From Sanguibacter gelidistatuariae (GTDB lineage Bacteria > Actinomycetota > Actinomycetes > Actinomycetales > Cellulomonadaceae), in the NCBI RefSeq assembly GCF_900096585.1, contig NZ_FMYH01000005.1, positions 186,001 through 250,000 on the forward strand: DNA of 64,000 nt. Reading direction: 5' to 3'. Below the pieces are notes generated by a model. The model was not told where the DNA came from and ran no database searches. It saw only the letters and a list, made by a program, of their open reading frames with translations. The position numbers and the translations under genes were made by a program. Positions 25,988 through 33,834 of this stretch are shown one piece after another; the stretch's first letter is position 1; each line of letters opens with the position of its first letter.

Positions 25988-26766
25988 TGAGCGCTCCGGT
26001 CTTCCTCGCCGCGCCGGGTGCGCTGTTCGCCCTCGCGCCGGGGGATACGTACGTGCTCGACGGCGACGAGGGCCGCCACGCCGGCGTCGTGCAGCGTCGC
26101 GGCGCCGGTGAGCGCATCGACGTGGTCGACGGCGCGGGCCTGCGCCTGGAGACGGTCGTCGCCGCGGTCGACGCCGGCCGTCTTGAGCTCACGGTCACAG
26201 CCACGCGCACCGAGGCACCCGATGGCGTGGAGCTGGTGCTCGTGCAGGCCCTCGCCAAGGGGGACCGGGACGAGCTTGCGATCGAGGCCGCGACCGAGGT
26301 CGGCGTGGACGCGGTCCAGCCGTGGCAGGCCGAACGCTCGGTTGTGGTGTGGCGCGGGGACCGCGCCGCGAAGTCCCGCGCCCGCTGGGTGACGACGGTC
26401 CGGGCCGCGACCAAGCAGGCCCGCCGGGCCAGCCTGCCAGCGGTCGGACAGGTCATCGACGGCAAGGGGCTCGCGGCCACGGTCGCCGAGGTTCACGCCG
26501 CGGGCGGGCTGACGGTCGTGCTGCACGAGGATGCGGAGCTCCCGCTCGCTGGCCTCGACCTCCCCGCGGCGGGCGGCGCCGGTGCGCCGGTCCGCCGGGT
26601 GCTGATCGTCGTCGGGCCCGAGGGCGGGATCAGCGACCGCGAGGTGGCCGCGCTCACCGACGCCGGGGCCGTGCTGGCCCGGCTCGGGCCGCACGTGCTG
26701 CGCACGTCGACGGCGGGGCCGATCGCGATCGCGTTGCTGAGCCAGCGGCTGGGCCGCTGGGGCTGA
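25987..26766 (+). CDS. rsmE: 16S rRNA (uracil-1498-N3)-methyltransferase
   Basis: A 259-residue SPOUT-class methyltransferase that modifies U1498 of 16S rRNA. The N-terminal PUA-like part contains GRHAGVVQRRGAGERIDVVDG. The catalytic knot shows RVLIVVGPEGGISDREVAAL and LGPHVLRTSTAGPIA, the SAM-binding loops of RsmE. The GTG at 25987 shares its first base with the dnaJ TAG stop, so the two are translationally coupled, as in many bacteria. Length and motifs are normal. Confidence 0.96.
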   Translation: MSAPVFLAAPGALFALAPGDTYVLDGDEGRHAGVVQRRGAGERIDVVDGAGLRLETVVAAVDAGRLELTVTATRTEAPDGVELVLVQALAKGDRDELAIEAATEVGVDAVQPWQAERSVVVWRGDRAAKSRARWVTTVRAATKQARRASLPAVGQVIDGKGLAATVAEVHAAGGLTVVLHEDAELPLAGLDLPAAGGAGAPVRRVLIVVGPEGGISDREVAALTDAGAVLARLGPHVLRTSTAGPIAIALLSQRLGRWG

Positions 26767-26796
26767 GCTGCTGGGGCCCAGCCGCGGGAACTGGGT

Positions 26797-26802
26797 TAGC
26801 CT
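26797..26802 (+). promoter_or_regulatory. -10-like TAGCCT six bases before the HIT gene ATG
   Basis: TAGCCT, CGGCCC, ATG (26809). There is no ribosome binding site. It gives the HIT gene its own leaderless-type promoter inside the rsmE-era series. Confidence 0.5.
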
Positions 26803-26808
26803 CGGCCC

Positions 26809-27183
26809 ATGACCTCATCGCAGTCGACCGAGCCGATCCGCACCGATCCGGAGTGCCTGTTCTGCAAGATTGTCGCCGGCACGGTGCCGGCCACGATCGT
26901 GGCGCAGACACCCGAGGCGATCGCCTTCCGGGACATCAACCCGCAGGCGCCGATGCACGTCCTTGTCGTGCCGCGCGAGCACTACGGCGACATCGCCCAG
27001 CTCGCCGCGGGCGACCCGGGCCTGCTCGCCGGGGTCGTGGCGCTCTCCGACCAGATCGCCGGCGACCTGGCCGACGGCCAGTACCGACTGATCTTCAACT
27101 CCGGCCCGCATGCCGGCCAGAGTGTCTTCCACGTGCACGGCCACGTCATCGGCGGCGCTCGGCTGGGGTGGTCCCCGGCCTGA
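26809..27183 (+). CDS. HIT family nucleotide-binding protein (HinT-like)
   Basis: A 124-residue histidine-triad hydrolase. The N-terminal CLFCKIVAGTVPAT and the triad HVHGHVIGG (H-x-H-x-H) are clear. HinT-type enzymes cleave aminoacyl- and phosphoramidate-linked AMP; the physiological substrate in bacteria is not settled. The ATG at 26809 follows a -10-like hexamer at six bases. It lies between rsmE and phoH, the usual place in actinobacteria. Confidence 0.95.
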   Translation: MTSSQSTEPIRTDPECLFCKIVAGTVPATIVAQTPEAIAFRDINPQAPMHVLVVPREHYGDIAQLAAGDPGLLAGVVALSDQIAGDLADGQYRLIFNSGPHAGQSVFHVHGHVIGGARLGWSPA

Positions 27184-27210
27184 GCGGCGGGTGCTGGGTG
27201 GGTCGCTCGA

Positions 27211-27216
27211 TAGAAT
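27211..27216 (+). promoter_or_regulatory. Candidate -10 TAGAAT upstream of phoH
   Basis: TAGAAT 50 bases before the phoH ATG. A purine-rich site (AGAAGGAG) follows near 27242, so unlike its neighbour this gene would have a 5' leader. Confidence 0.35.
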
Positions 27217-27265
27217 GTGCAGATCCATCCACGAATACCCATAGAAGGAGCGGGCGCACCGCCAT

Positions 27266-28324
27266 ATGGCAACTCCAGAGAGCATGACCGGTTCCGGTCG
27301 GGGCGACGTCGAGCACCGCATCATCGTGCCCGCTGAGGTCTCCCTCGCGCGGCTGCTGGGTCCGGTGGACTCGGTCCTGCGGGCGATCGAGGAGGGATTC
27401 GACACGGTCGACGTGCGCGTCCGCGACAACCAGATCATCTTGCGCGGACCCGTCGGCGACGTCGCGCTGGCCGCCCGCCTGGTCGACGAGCTCATCGAGG
27501 TCGCCGAGTCTGGCACGGCCCTGACGGCCGACGTCGTCAAACGCTCGATCACGATGCTCACCGCTGCTACGGAGACCCGCCCGGCCGAGGTGTTCACCCT
27601 GAACATCCTGTCCAACAAGGGCCGCACCATCCGCGCCAAGACGGTCGGGCAGAAGCACTACGTCGACGCGATCGACGCGAATACCGTGACCTTCGGGATC
27701 GGCCCGGCCGGAACCGGCAAGACGTACCTCGCCATGGCGAAGGCCGTCCAGGCGCTCCAGGCCCGACAGGTCAACCGGATCGTGCTGACCCGCCCGGCCG
27801 TCGAGGCGGGGGAGCGGCTCGGCTTCCTGCCCGGGACGCTCTCGGAGAAGATCGACCCGTACCTGCGCCCGCTCTACGACGCCCTCCACGACATGATCGA
27901 CCCGCAGTCCATCCCCAAGCTCATCGAGGCGGGGACGATCGAGGTCGCGCCGCTCGCCTACATGCGAGGACGGACCCTCAACGACGCTTTCATCATCCTC
28001 GACGAGGCGCAGAACACCTCCGTCGAGCAGATGAAGATGTTCCTCACCCGGTTGGGCTTCTCCTCCAAGATGGTCATCACCGGTGACGTGACCCAGGTCG
28101 ACCTGCCAAGCGGGACAGCCTCGGGGCTGCGCGTCGTCGAAGACATCCTCACCGGCGTCGACGACATCGAGTTCTGCCGGTTGGGCTCCTCCGACGTCGT
28201 CCGGCACCGGCTCGTCGCAGACATCATCGACGCGTACGCCCGCTGGGACACCGCAGTGACCACACCCGCCGGCGGCTACCGCCCGTCGCGCGACCACACC
28301 CACGAGAAAGGCCACCACCGGTGA
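27266..28324 (+). CDS. PhoH-like ATPase
   Basis: A 352-residue cytoplasmic P-loop NTPase of the PhoH family. Walker A is [19 protein letters not shown]. The motifs [20 protein letters not shown] and [20 protein letters not shown] (Walker B, DEAQ) and GDVTQVDLP follow. The N-terminal 100 residues are a KH-like addition ([16 protein letters not shown]). PhoH is commonly paired with the endoribonuclease YbeY, as here, where the genes overlap by 4 bases (GTGA), which suggests a shared role in RNA processing or ribosome quality control. The ATG at 27266 has a purine-rich site upstream, though at a longish distance. Confidence 0.95.
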   Translation: MATPESMTGSGRGDVEHRIIVPAEVSLARLLGPVDSVLRAIEEGFDTVDVRVRDNQIILRGPVGDVALAARLVDELIEVAESGTALTADVVKRSITMLTAATETRPAEVFTLNILSNKGRTIRAKTVGQKHYVDAIDANTVTFGIGPAGTGKTYLAMAKAVQALQARQVNRIVLTRPAVEAGERLGFLPGTLSEKIDPYLRPLYDALHDMIDPQSIPKLIEAGTIEVAPLAYMRGRTLNDAFIILDEAQNTSVEQMKMFLTRLGFSSKMVITGDVTQVDLPSGTASGLRVVEDILTGVDDIEFCRLGSSDVVRHRLVADIIDAYARWDTAVTTPAGGYRPSRDHTHEKGHHR

Positions 28325-28782
28325 GCATCGAAGTAAACAACGAGTCCGGCTACGAGGTCGACGAGGCCGAGTTCGCTGCGCTGGGCCGGTTCGTGCTCGA
28401 CGAGATGCACGTCCACGCACAGACCGAGCTGTCGATCCTCTTTGTCGACACCGAGGTGATGACCGAGCTGCACATCCAGTGGATGGACGAGCCGGGACCC
28501 ACGGACGTCCTCTCCTTCCCGATGGACGAGCTCCGCCCGGGCCGCGACGGCGACGTGACCCCCGCCGGCCTGCTCGGCGACGTCGTGCTCTGCCCCGAGG
28601 TGGCCGCAGCGCAGGCGGTCACGGCCGGGCACTCCACGGTCGAGGAGATGCTCCTGCTGACCACCCACGGGATCCTGCACCTGCTCGGATACGACCACGC
28701 CGAGCCGGAGGAGGAGAAGGAGATGTTCGCGCTCCAGCGCAAGCTGCTCCTCACCTTCCTCGCCGGCCGCCCGACCCGGTGA
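28321..28782 (+). CDS. ybeY: Endoribonuclease YbeY (rRNA maturation factor)
   Basis: A 153-residue metal-dependent endoribonuclease involved in 16S rRNA 3' end maturation. The metal site [11 protein letters not shown] (H-x3-H-x5-H) is intact, and the conserved DVLSFPM and [11 protein letters not shown] blocks are present. It overlaps phoH upstream and the CBS-domain gene downstream by 4 bases each, so the three are translationally coupled. Confidence 0.97.
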   Translation: MSIEVNNESGYEVDEAEFAALGRFVLDEMHVHAQTELSILFVDTEVMTELHIQWMDEPGPTDVLSFPMDELRPGRDGDVTPAGLLGDVVLCPEVAAAQAVTAGHSTVEEMLLLTTHGILHLLGYDHAEPEEEKEMFALQRKLLLTFLAGRPTR

Positions 28783-30125
28783 CCGTCTCCGGCCACGCGC
28801 CGGTCGGCCTCCTGATCTTCCTCGCGGTCCTGGGCATCGCTCTCGCCGCGATCCTCAGCGCGGGCGAGGCCGCGGTCATCAGGATCTCCCGCTCCGCGGT
28901 GGGCGAGATCGTCGAGAACAGCAAGAACAGCGCCGCGCGGATCCAGCGCGTCACGGCCGACCCCGGGCAGACGGCGGCCTCGGCGGCCTTCGTGCGGGTG
29001 TTCGCCGAGATGCTCGCCACGGCCTGCATCACCGTCTCCCTCGCCTCGGTCGTGGAGCAGTGGTGGCTCGTGCTGATCCTCGCCGTCCTGATCAGCGCGA
29101 TCGTCTCCCTCGTCATCGTGCGGATCAGCCCGCGCAGCCTGGGCCGCAACCGACCGGCGCAGACCCTCGTGCTGCTCAGCCGGGTGCTGGCGGCTGTGCT
29201 GACGGTGGCCGGCGGGGTCACCCGGCTGACAAGCTCGGCCCGGGCCAACCTCGAGGCCGACGACTCCCACGAGCTGCGCGACATGGTCGACCGGGTCAAC
29301 GACTCCGACGTCATCGAGGACGAAGAGCGGATGATGCTCCGCTCCGTCTTCGAGCTCGGCAGCACGCTCACCCGCGAGGTCATGGTCCCGCGCACCGACA
29401 TGGTCACCTGCGCGGCCTACACCCCGCTGCCCAAAGCGCTCGCGCTGTTCCTGCGCTCGGGGTTCTCCCGGGTCCCGGTGATCGGAGACTCCGTGGACGA
29501 CCTGCTGGGCGTCGTGTACTTCAAGGACGTCGTGCGGGTGCTCAACGACGCCGAGGGTGGGGAGAACCGCACCGTGGCCACGGTCATGCGCCCGGCGACG
29601 TTCGTGCCCGAGTCCAAGCCGGTCGACGACCTCATGCGCGAGATGCAGGTCTCGTCCTCGCACATGGCCCTCGTGGTCGACGAGTATGGCGGCATCGCCG
29701 GGCTGGTGACCATCGAGGACGCGATCGAGGAGATCGTCGGCGAGGTCACCGACGAGCACGACACCGCAGCCCCCGAGGTCGAGGAGATCTCGTCCGGCCT
29801 GTTCCGGGTGCCCTCACGGTTGCCGATCGACTCCCTCGGGGAGCTCTTCGACCTGGAGATCGACGACGACGACGTGGACACCACGGGCGGGCTGCTCGCC
29901 AAGACGCTGGGCAAGGTCGCGCTCCCGGGCGCGACCGCCGACGTCCACGGCCTGCACCTGGTGGCCGAGCACGTCGAGGGCCGACGCCGTCAGCTCGCCA
30001 CAGTCCTGGTCTCGCGCAGCGCCGAGGGCGAGCCCGAGACCACCCAAGAACGACGAGTACTTGATGACCACCGCGCGAGCGAGGATCGCCGCGTGTCCGC
30101 AGACCAGCAGGAGACTGACTCATGA
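28779..30125 (+). CDS. Hemolysin/CorC-family CNNM-type transporter with CBS domains
   Basis: A 448-residue membrane protein. The N-terminal CNNM (DUF21) domain spans residues 1-170 with 3-4 helices ([20 protein letters not shown]). A CBS pair ([32 protein letters not shown]) and a C-terminal CorC/HlyC domain ([20 protein letters not shown]) follow. The family is linked to magnesium or cobalt export; hemolysin is a historical label. The GTG at 28779 overlaps ybeY by 4 bases and era overlaps its stop by 4 (ATGA). The last 30 residues are a charged tail ([20 protein letters not shown]). Confidence 0.92.
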   Translation: MTVSGHAPVGLLIFLAVLGIALAAILSAGEAAVIRISRSAVGEIVENSKNSAARIQRVTADPGQTAASAAFVRVFAEMLATACITVSLASVVEQWWLVLILAVLISAIVSLVIVRISPRSLGRNRPAQTLVLLSRVLAAVLTVAGGVTRLTSSARANLEADDSHELRDMVDRVNDSDVIEDEERMMLRSVFELGSTLTREVMVPRTDMVTCAAYTPLPKALALFLRSGFSRVPVIGDSVDDLLGVVYFKDVVRVLNDAEGGENRTVATVMRPATFVPESKPVDDLMREMQVSSSHMALVVDEYGGIAGLVTIEDAIEEIVGEVTDEHDTAAPEVEEISSGLFRVPSRLPIDSLGELFDLEIDDDDVDTTGGLLAKTLGKVALPGATADVHGLHLVAEHVEGRRRQLATVLVSRSAEGEPETTQERRVLDDHRASEDRRVSADQQETDS

Positions 30126-31072
30126 CCCCCACCACCTCACCGGACGCTCAGGGCGCCGCAGGGACGTACCGATCGGGCTTCGCCTGCCTGGTCGGGCGGC
30201 CCAACGCCGGCAAGTCGACGCTCACCAACGCGCTGGTCGGGCAGAAGGTCGCGATCACCTCCGACCGTCCCCAGACCACCCGCCACACCATCCGTGGCAT
30301 CGTCAACCGCCCCGACGCCCAGCTCATCCTCGTGGACACCCCGGGGCTGCACCGCCCGCGGACGCTCCTCGGTGAGCGGCTCAACGACCTCGTGCGGGAG
30401 ACTCTCACCCAGGTCGACGTCATCGTCTTCTGCCTCCCGGCGGACCAGAAGATCGGTCCGGGCGACCGCTACATCGCCGAGCAGCTCGCCCAGCTGAGCT
30501 CCGGCCGTCACAAGACGCCCATCATCGCCGTGGTCACCAAAGCCGACCTGGTCACCCGGGACGAGCTCACCAAGCACCTGCTCAAGGTCAACGACCTGGG
30601 GGAGTGGGCGGATATCGTCCCGGTCTCGGCCACGGGCGAGTTCCAGGTCGACGTGCTCGAGAACGTCCTCGTCGGGCACCTGCCCGAGGGCGTCGTGCTC
30701 TACCCGGACGGCGAGCTCACCGACGAGCCCGAAGCCATCATGGTCGCTGAGCTCGTCCGCGAGGCTGCCCTCGAGGGCGTCCGCCAGGAGCTGCCGCACT
30801 CTCTCGCCGTCGTGGTCGAGGAGATATCCGAGCGTGAGGGCAGCTCGGGCGCGAACCCGCTGCTCGACGTGCGGGTCAACCTCTACGTCGAGCGCGACAG
30901 CCAGAAGGCGATCATCATCGGCCGTGGTGGGTCACGGCTTCGGCACGTGGGCACCGAGGCGCGGAAGGGGATTGAGGCGCTGCTCGGCAACCGGATCTAC
31001 CTCGACCTGCACGTCAAGGTCGCCAAGGACTGGCAGCGCGACCCCAACCAGCTGCGCAAGCTCGGGTTCTGA
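30122..31072 (+). CDS. era: Era GTPase
   Basis: A 316-residue ribosome-assembly GTPase. G1 is GRPNAGKST, G2/G3 are TTRHTIRG and VDTPGLHRPR, and G4 is TKADL. The C-terminal KH domain (IIIGRGGSRLRHVGTEARK) that binds the 16S rRNA 3' end is complete. It is coupled to the CBS-domain gene by an ATGA overlap and ends the housekeeping series. The neighbouring convergent gene is the first of the type VII secretion island. Confidence 0.98.
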   Translation: MTPTTSPDAQGAAGTYRSGFACLVGRPNAGKSTLTNALVGQKVAITSDRPQTTRHTIRGIVNRPDAQLILVDTPGLHRPRTLLGERLNDLVRETLTQVDVIVFCLPADQKIGPGDRYIAEQLAQLSSGRHKTPIIAVVTKADLVTRDELTKHLLKVNDLGEWADIVPVSATGEFQVDVLENVLVGHLPEGVVLYPDGELTDEPEAIMVAELVREAALEGVRQELPHSLAVVVEEISEREGSSGANPLLDVRVNLYVERDSQKAIIIGRGGSRLRHVGTEARKGIEALLGNRIYLDLHVKVAKDWQRDPNQLRKLGF

Positions 31073-31091
31073 CGGGCTTCTGACTGGCGTG

Positions 31092-32099
31092 CTACCGGGC
31101 GGGCCGGGCGGTGAACTGCCGCTGGCCAACCCGAACGCTGCCGTCCGCGGGCACGTAGACACGCACGCCGACGACGACGTCGAGCGGCTCCCCGTGCGGG
31201 GTCAGGACGGACGTGCCGTTCGTCGAGCCGAGGTCGCTGACCCAGAATCCCTGCTCGTCGACCCCGAACTGCAGGTGCGTCTTGGAGACGGACCGGTCCT
31301 CGTCGACGATCTCGAGCAGCTGGGCGTCGGGGGCCCCGGGCAAGGCCTGCGGGCTTCGGCCGACGAGCCCGGCGCCGACGACCGTGAAGGACTGACCGTT
31401 GTCGAAGGAGAGCAGGTGGGCCCCCTGGCCGGTCTGTGCGGCTGCTCGGGCCGCAGCCCGGGTGGGCGGCGTGGCGGCCGCAACCGGGACCGGAGCCTCG
31501 ACCGGGGCCTCGGGTGCTCCCGTGGCCGCGGCGGGCTGCGCCGGCGCGTGAACGAGCCGGACGTGCTGCTGGCCTGGCTGCGGGACAGGCTGTAGCGCCG
31601 CTGCGGGCGACGGCTGCACCCACTGTTCAGGGGCCTGCGGCTGGGTCGGCCGCTGCACCCACGGCTGAACCGGCTGCGGTTGGCGGGCCACGTCGATCAT
31701 CACGGTGTTCGCCACGGCGTCGTGCCAGCCCTGCTTGAGCTGGCGCCGGTCCCAGACGCCCGAGGACACCACGACCCACTGGCCCAGCCCGGCGCCGAGG
31801 AATCCCGCCCCGACGACCAGTGCCCGCAGCGCGCCGCGCCGGATGCCCGGGGCGTAGGGCCCCTCGACGCGCACCGTGCGGATGCGGCACGCCGCGTTCC
31901 CGACGGTCAGGCCGGTGCGAGACTCCCACACGCAGAGCGCGACGGCCACCTGGACCAGGGCGAGGCCGGCGAGAACCGGCTCGCCGGTGGCTGCCCACAC
32001 GCCGCCCGCGACCGCCGCCGCGACGGCGAGGTCGATCGCGAAGGCACCCACGCGCCGCGCGACGGGGGCGATGCGGGGCTGCACTGGTGTGGTGGTCAT
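31092..32099 (-). CDS. RDD-domain plus FHA-domain membrane protein of the type VII locus
   Basis: A 335-residue protein. The N-terminal RDD domain has about three membrane spans (APVARRVGAFAIDLAVAAAV, GLTVGNAACRIR). A Pro/Gln/Val-rich linker (VQPWVQRPTQPQAPEQWVQ) follows, then a C-terminal FHA domain with its signature residues (GRSPQ, SVSKTHLQF, DLGSTNGT). FHA domains bind phosphothreonine, so this is probably a membrane receptor for a kinase-phosphorylated partner. It lies 107 bases after eccD1 on the same strand, beside eccC. FHA proteins accompany some Firmicutes and actinobacterial ESX loci, so a regulatory or assembly role is plausible but inferred. Confidence 0.85.
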   Translation of the reverse strand: MTTTPVQPRIAPVARRVGAFAIDLAVAAAVAGGVWAATGEPVLAGLALVQVAVALCVWESRTGLTVGNAACRIRTVRVEGPYAPGIRRGALRALVVGAGFLGAGLGQWVVVSSGVWDRRQLKQGWHDAVANTVMIDVARQPQPVQPWVQRPTQPQAPEQWVQPSPAAALQPVPQPGQQHVRLVHAPAQPAAATGAPEAPVEAPVPVAAATPPTRAAARAAAQTGQGAHLLSFDNGQSFTVVGAGLVGRSPQALPGAPDAQLLEIVDEDRSVSKTHLQFGVDEQGFWVSDLGSTNGTSVLTPHGEPLDVVVGVRVYVPADGSVRVGQRQFTARPAR

Positions 32100-32206
32100 A
32101 CGGTTCCCTCGGCGGCTGCGCTCGGTGTTGGACGGCGTGCTGGACGGTCCCGGTCCACGGATCGGGCCGATGCTAGCAGGGGGTCGGCGGCCTTTTCCTC
32201 ACGCGC

Positions 32207-33631
32207 TCACCTCGAGAATGCGCTGCGGACAAGCTCGATCGCGCCGATGCTCGCCAGCGCGGCAGGCAGCGCGAGCATGACCGCGAGCCCTTCGACGGCG
32301 TCGATCAGCCGGGAGAACGCGACGGAACGGTGCCCCCGGGCCACCGGGATGGCCAGGAAACCTAGGCCGAGCCCGACGACGATCGCGGCGACGGCGAGGC
32401 CGACCAGGTTCGCCTGTCCGTCCAGCACCACCCGGACGACGAGCGTGAGCAGCATGGCTCCGGCGGCGGCCCGCGGCACGGTCTTGGACGTCACGTTCCG
32501 GGCGTTGCGCGGGATGCACACGAGGGCGACGGCCACGGCGACCACAAGGATCAGCGCCGCAGTGTGGGCGAGGCCGGTCGGCGCGGCGCCGAAGAGCACC
32601 ACGGGCGTGGCGATCGCGGCGACGACCGCTTGCGTGACGATCCCCGAGCCGAGCAGGCGGTCACCGCGCCGCACGGCCGCCAGCACGACGGCGTTGCGCA
32701 GCGGCGGGGTCGGCTGCGGTCGCGCGCCGCGCACCGACAGGGCCGCCCGGGTGACGTGCTCGGCGTCGACCAGGTACGTGTCGGGGACCTGAAGCGACCA
32801 CGAGGGCAGCGCCCGCAGCGCGGGCGGGACACACCCCAGGGCGAGGGCCGCGAAGGCCCAGGCGGGCAGCACCAGGAACAGTGCGCCGAGGGCAAGGACA
32901 GCGCACCAGCCGAAGACGACCGCGAGGACCAGGGCCATCTGCAGCCCGTCACCGCCCGCGCGCCGGGTCGAGACGGCGCCCACGGCGCTCACCGCCCCAG
33001 CGCACAGGAGACCGGTGGCGAGGGCGAGCTGGTGGCTCTGGGCGAGCGCGGCGTCGATCGCGCTCGCGCCGCCGGCGCAGGCGAGGAAGGCCGCGATGAC
33101 GAGGCACATCTCGTTGCGGCCGTCCTGGAACACCCGTGGGCGCAGGGCGAGGCCCAGGCCGGCACCGAGGAAGGCCGTCGCGACGATCGCCTGCTGAGTC
33201 GAGCTGAGGATGTCGTCCGTGGCCAGGGAACCGAAGACCGAGGTGGTCATGACGAAGAGCGCACACACCCCGGCCAGGACCATGAGAACGATCTGTGGGA
33301 GCAGGGCGGTCGCCCGGACGGCGTCGCCGATCCCGTCGCCGGAGCCGTCCGCGCCGGGCGCGACCGGAGCGGGAGGGGAGCCCGCGCGGCCCCGGGGCGG
33401 GCGGGCGCTGATGTGCAGGACCGTCCCGTCCTCCAGGACGTCGACCGCCGACCGGGAGGTGTCCACGGGTGTCCCGTCGGAGGCCACCACGACGACGCCG
33501 GGGTCCCCGGGGTCGACGCCGACGGACCGCAACGCGTCGCTGAGCCGCAGGTGAGCCGGGACCAGCACGTCCACGTGGTGCTCGGCGAACTGCAGCACGA
33601 CGCGCCGGGTCGTCGCGATCGTGTCGCTCAC
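32207..33631 (-). CDS. eccD: Type VII secretion integral membrane protein EccD (paralogue 1)
   Basis: A 474-residue protein. The N-terminal 75 residues have the ubiquitin-like fold of EccD/YukD (VVLQFAEHHVDVLVPAHLRL, then TPVDTSRSAVDVLEDGTVLH). A disordered Gly/Pro linker and about eleven transmembrane helices follow. EccD forms the membrane ring around EccC in ESX systems, with two copies per protomer. The GTG at 33631 (MSDTIATTRR) is chosen for its purine-rich site (GGGGAGATGGC) and for starting directly at the ubiquitin-like domain. It is divergent from eccC. A second, clearly different EccD is encoded at 40537-41892. Confidence 0.87.
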   Translation of the reverse strand: MSDTIATTRRVVLQFAEHHVDVLVPAHLRLSDALRSVGVDPGDPGVVVVASDGTPVDTSRSAVDVLEDGTVLHISARPPRGRAGSPPAPVAPGADGSGDGIGDAVRATALLPQIVLMVLAGVCALFVMTTSVFGSLATDDILSSTQQAIVATAFLGAGLGLALRPRVFQDGRNEMCLVIAAFLACAGGASAIDAALAQSHQLALATGLLCAGAVSAVGAVSTRRAGGDGLQMALVLAVVFGWCAVLALGALFLVLPAWAFAALALGCVPPALRALPSWSLQVPDTYLVDAEHVTRAALSVRGARPQPTPPLRNAVVLAAVRRGDRLLGSGIVTQAVVAAIATPVVLFGAAPTGLAHTAALILVVAVAVALVCIPRNARNVTSKTVPRAAAGAMLLTLVVRVVLDGQANLVGLAVAAIVVGLGLGFLAIPVARGHRSVAFSRLIDAVEGLAVMLALPAALASIGAIELVRSAFSR

Positions 33632-33747
33632 GCCATCTCCCCCCGTGCTCGATCCGCTGCGTGCCTGCCGACCGCTCGCGGTGCACACGTGGTTGCGTGC
33701 ATATCCCTACTATTGTGTGGGCTGACTCGTGCCGGTTCGACCACCGG

Positions 33748-33790
33748 TCCATCATGCACAGATCCATCATGCACAGGTCCATCATGAGAG
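33748..33790 (+). repeat. Three tandem 15-bp repeats in the eccC leader
   Basis: TCCATCATGCACAG(A/G) occurs at 33748-33762 and 33763-33777, and the third copy, truncated after TCCATCATG, starts at 33778. The repeats lie 45-87 bases before the eccC ATG, in the gap between divergent eccD1 and eccC. Each unit carries ATG triplets in frame with eccC, but the ribosome site at 33820 favours the downstream start. Confidence 0.7.
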
Positions 33791-33834
33791 CGCGCCGCGC
33801 GCGCCCCCTCGACACGCAGCCTAGGAGACGGCAC

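Noticed and set aside
33661-33834. N-terminal extension of EccC including three HRSIM repeats
   Set aside because: AGGAGA correctly precedes ATG 33835, and EccC-like sequence starts there; the extension covers the probable promoter. Kept only as a repeat finding.
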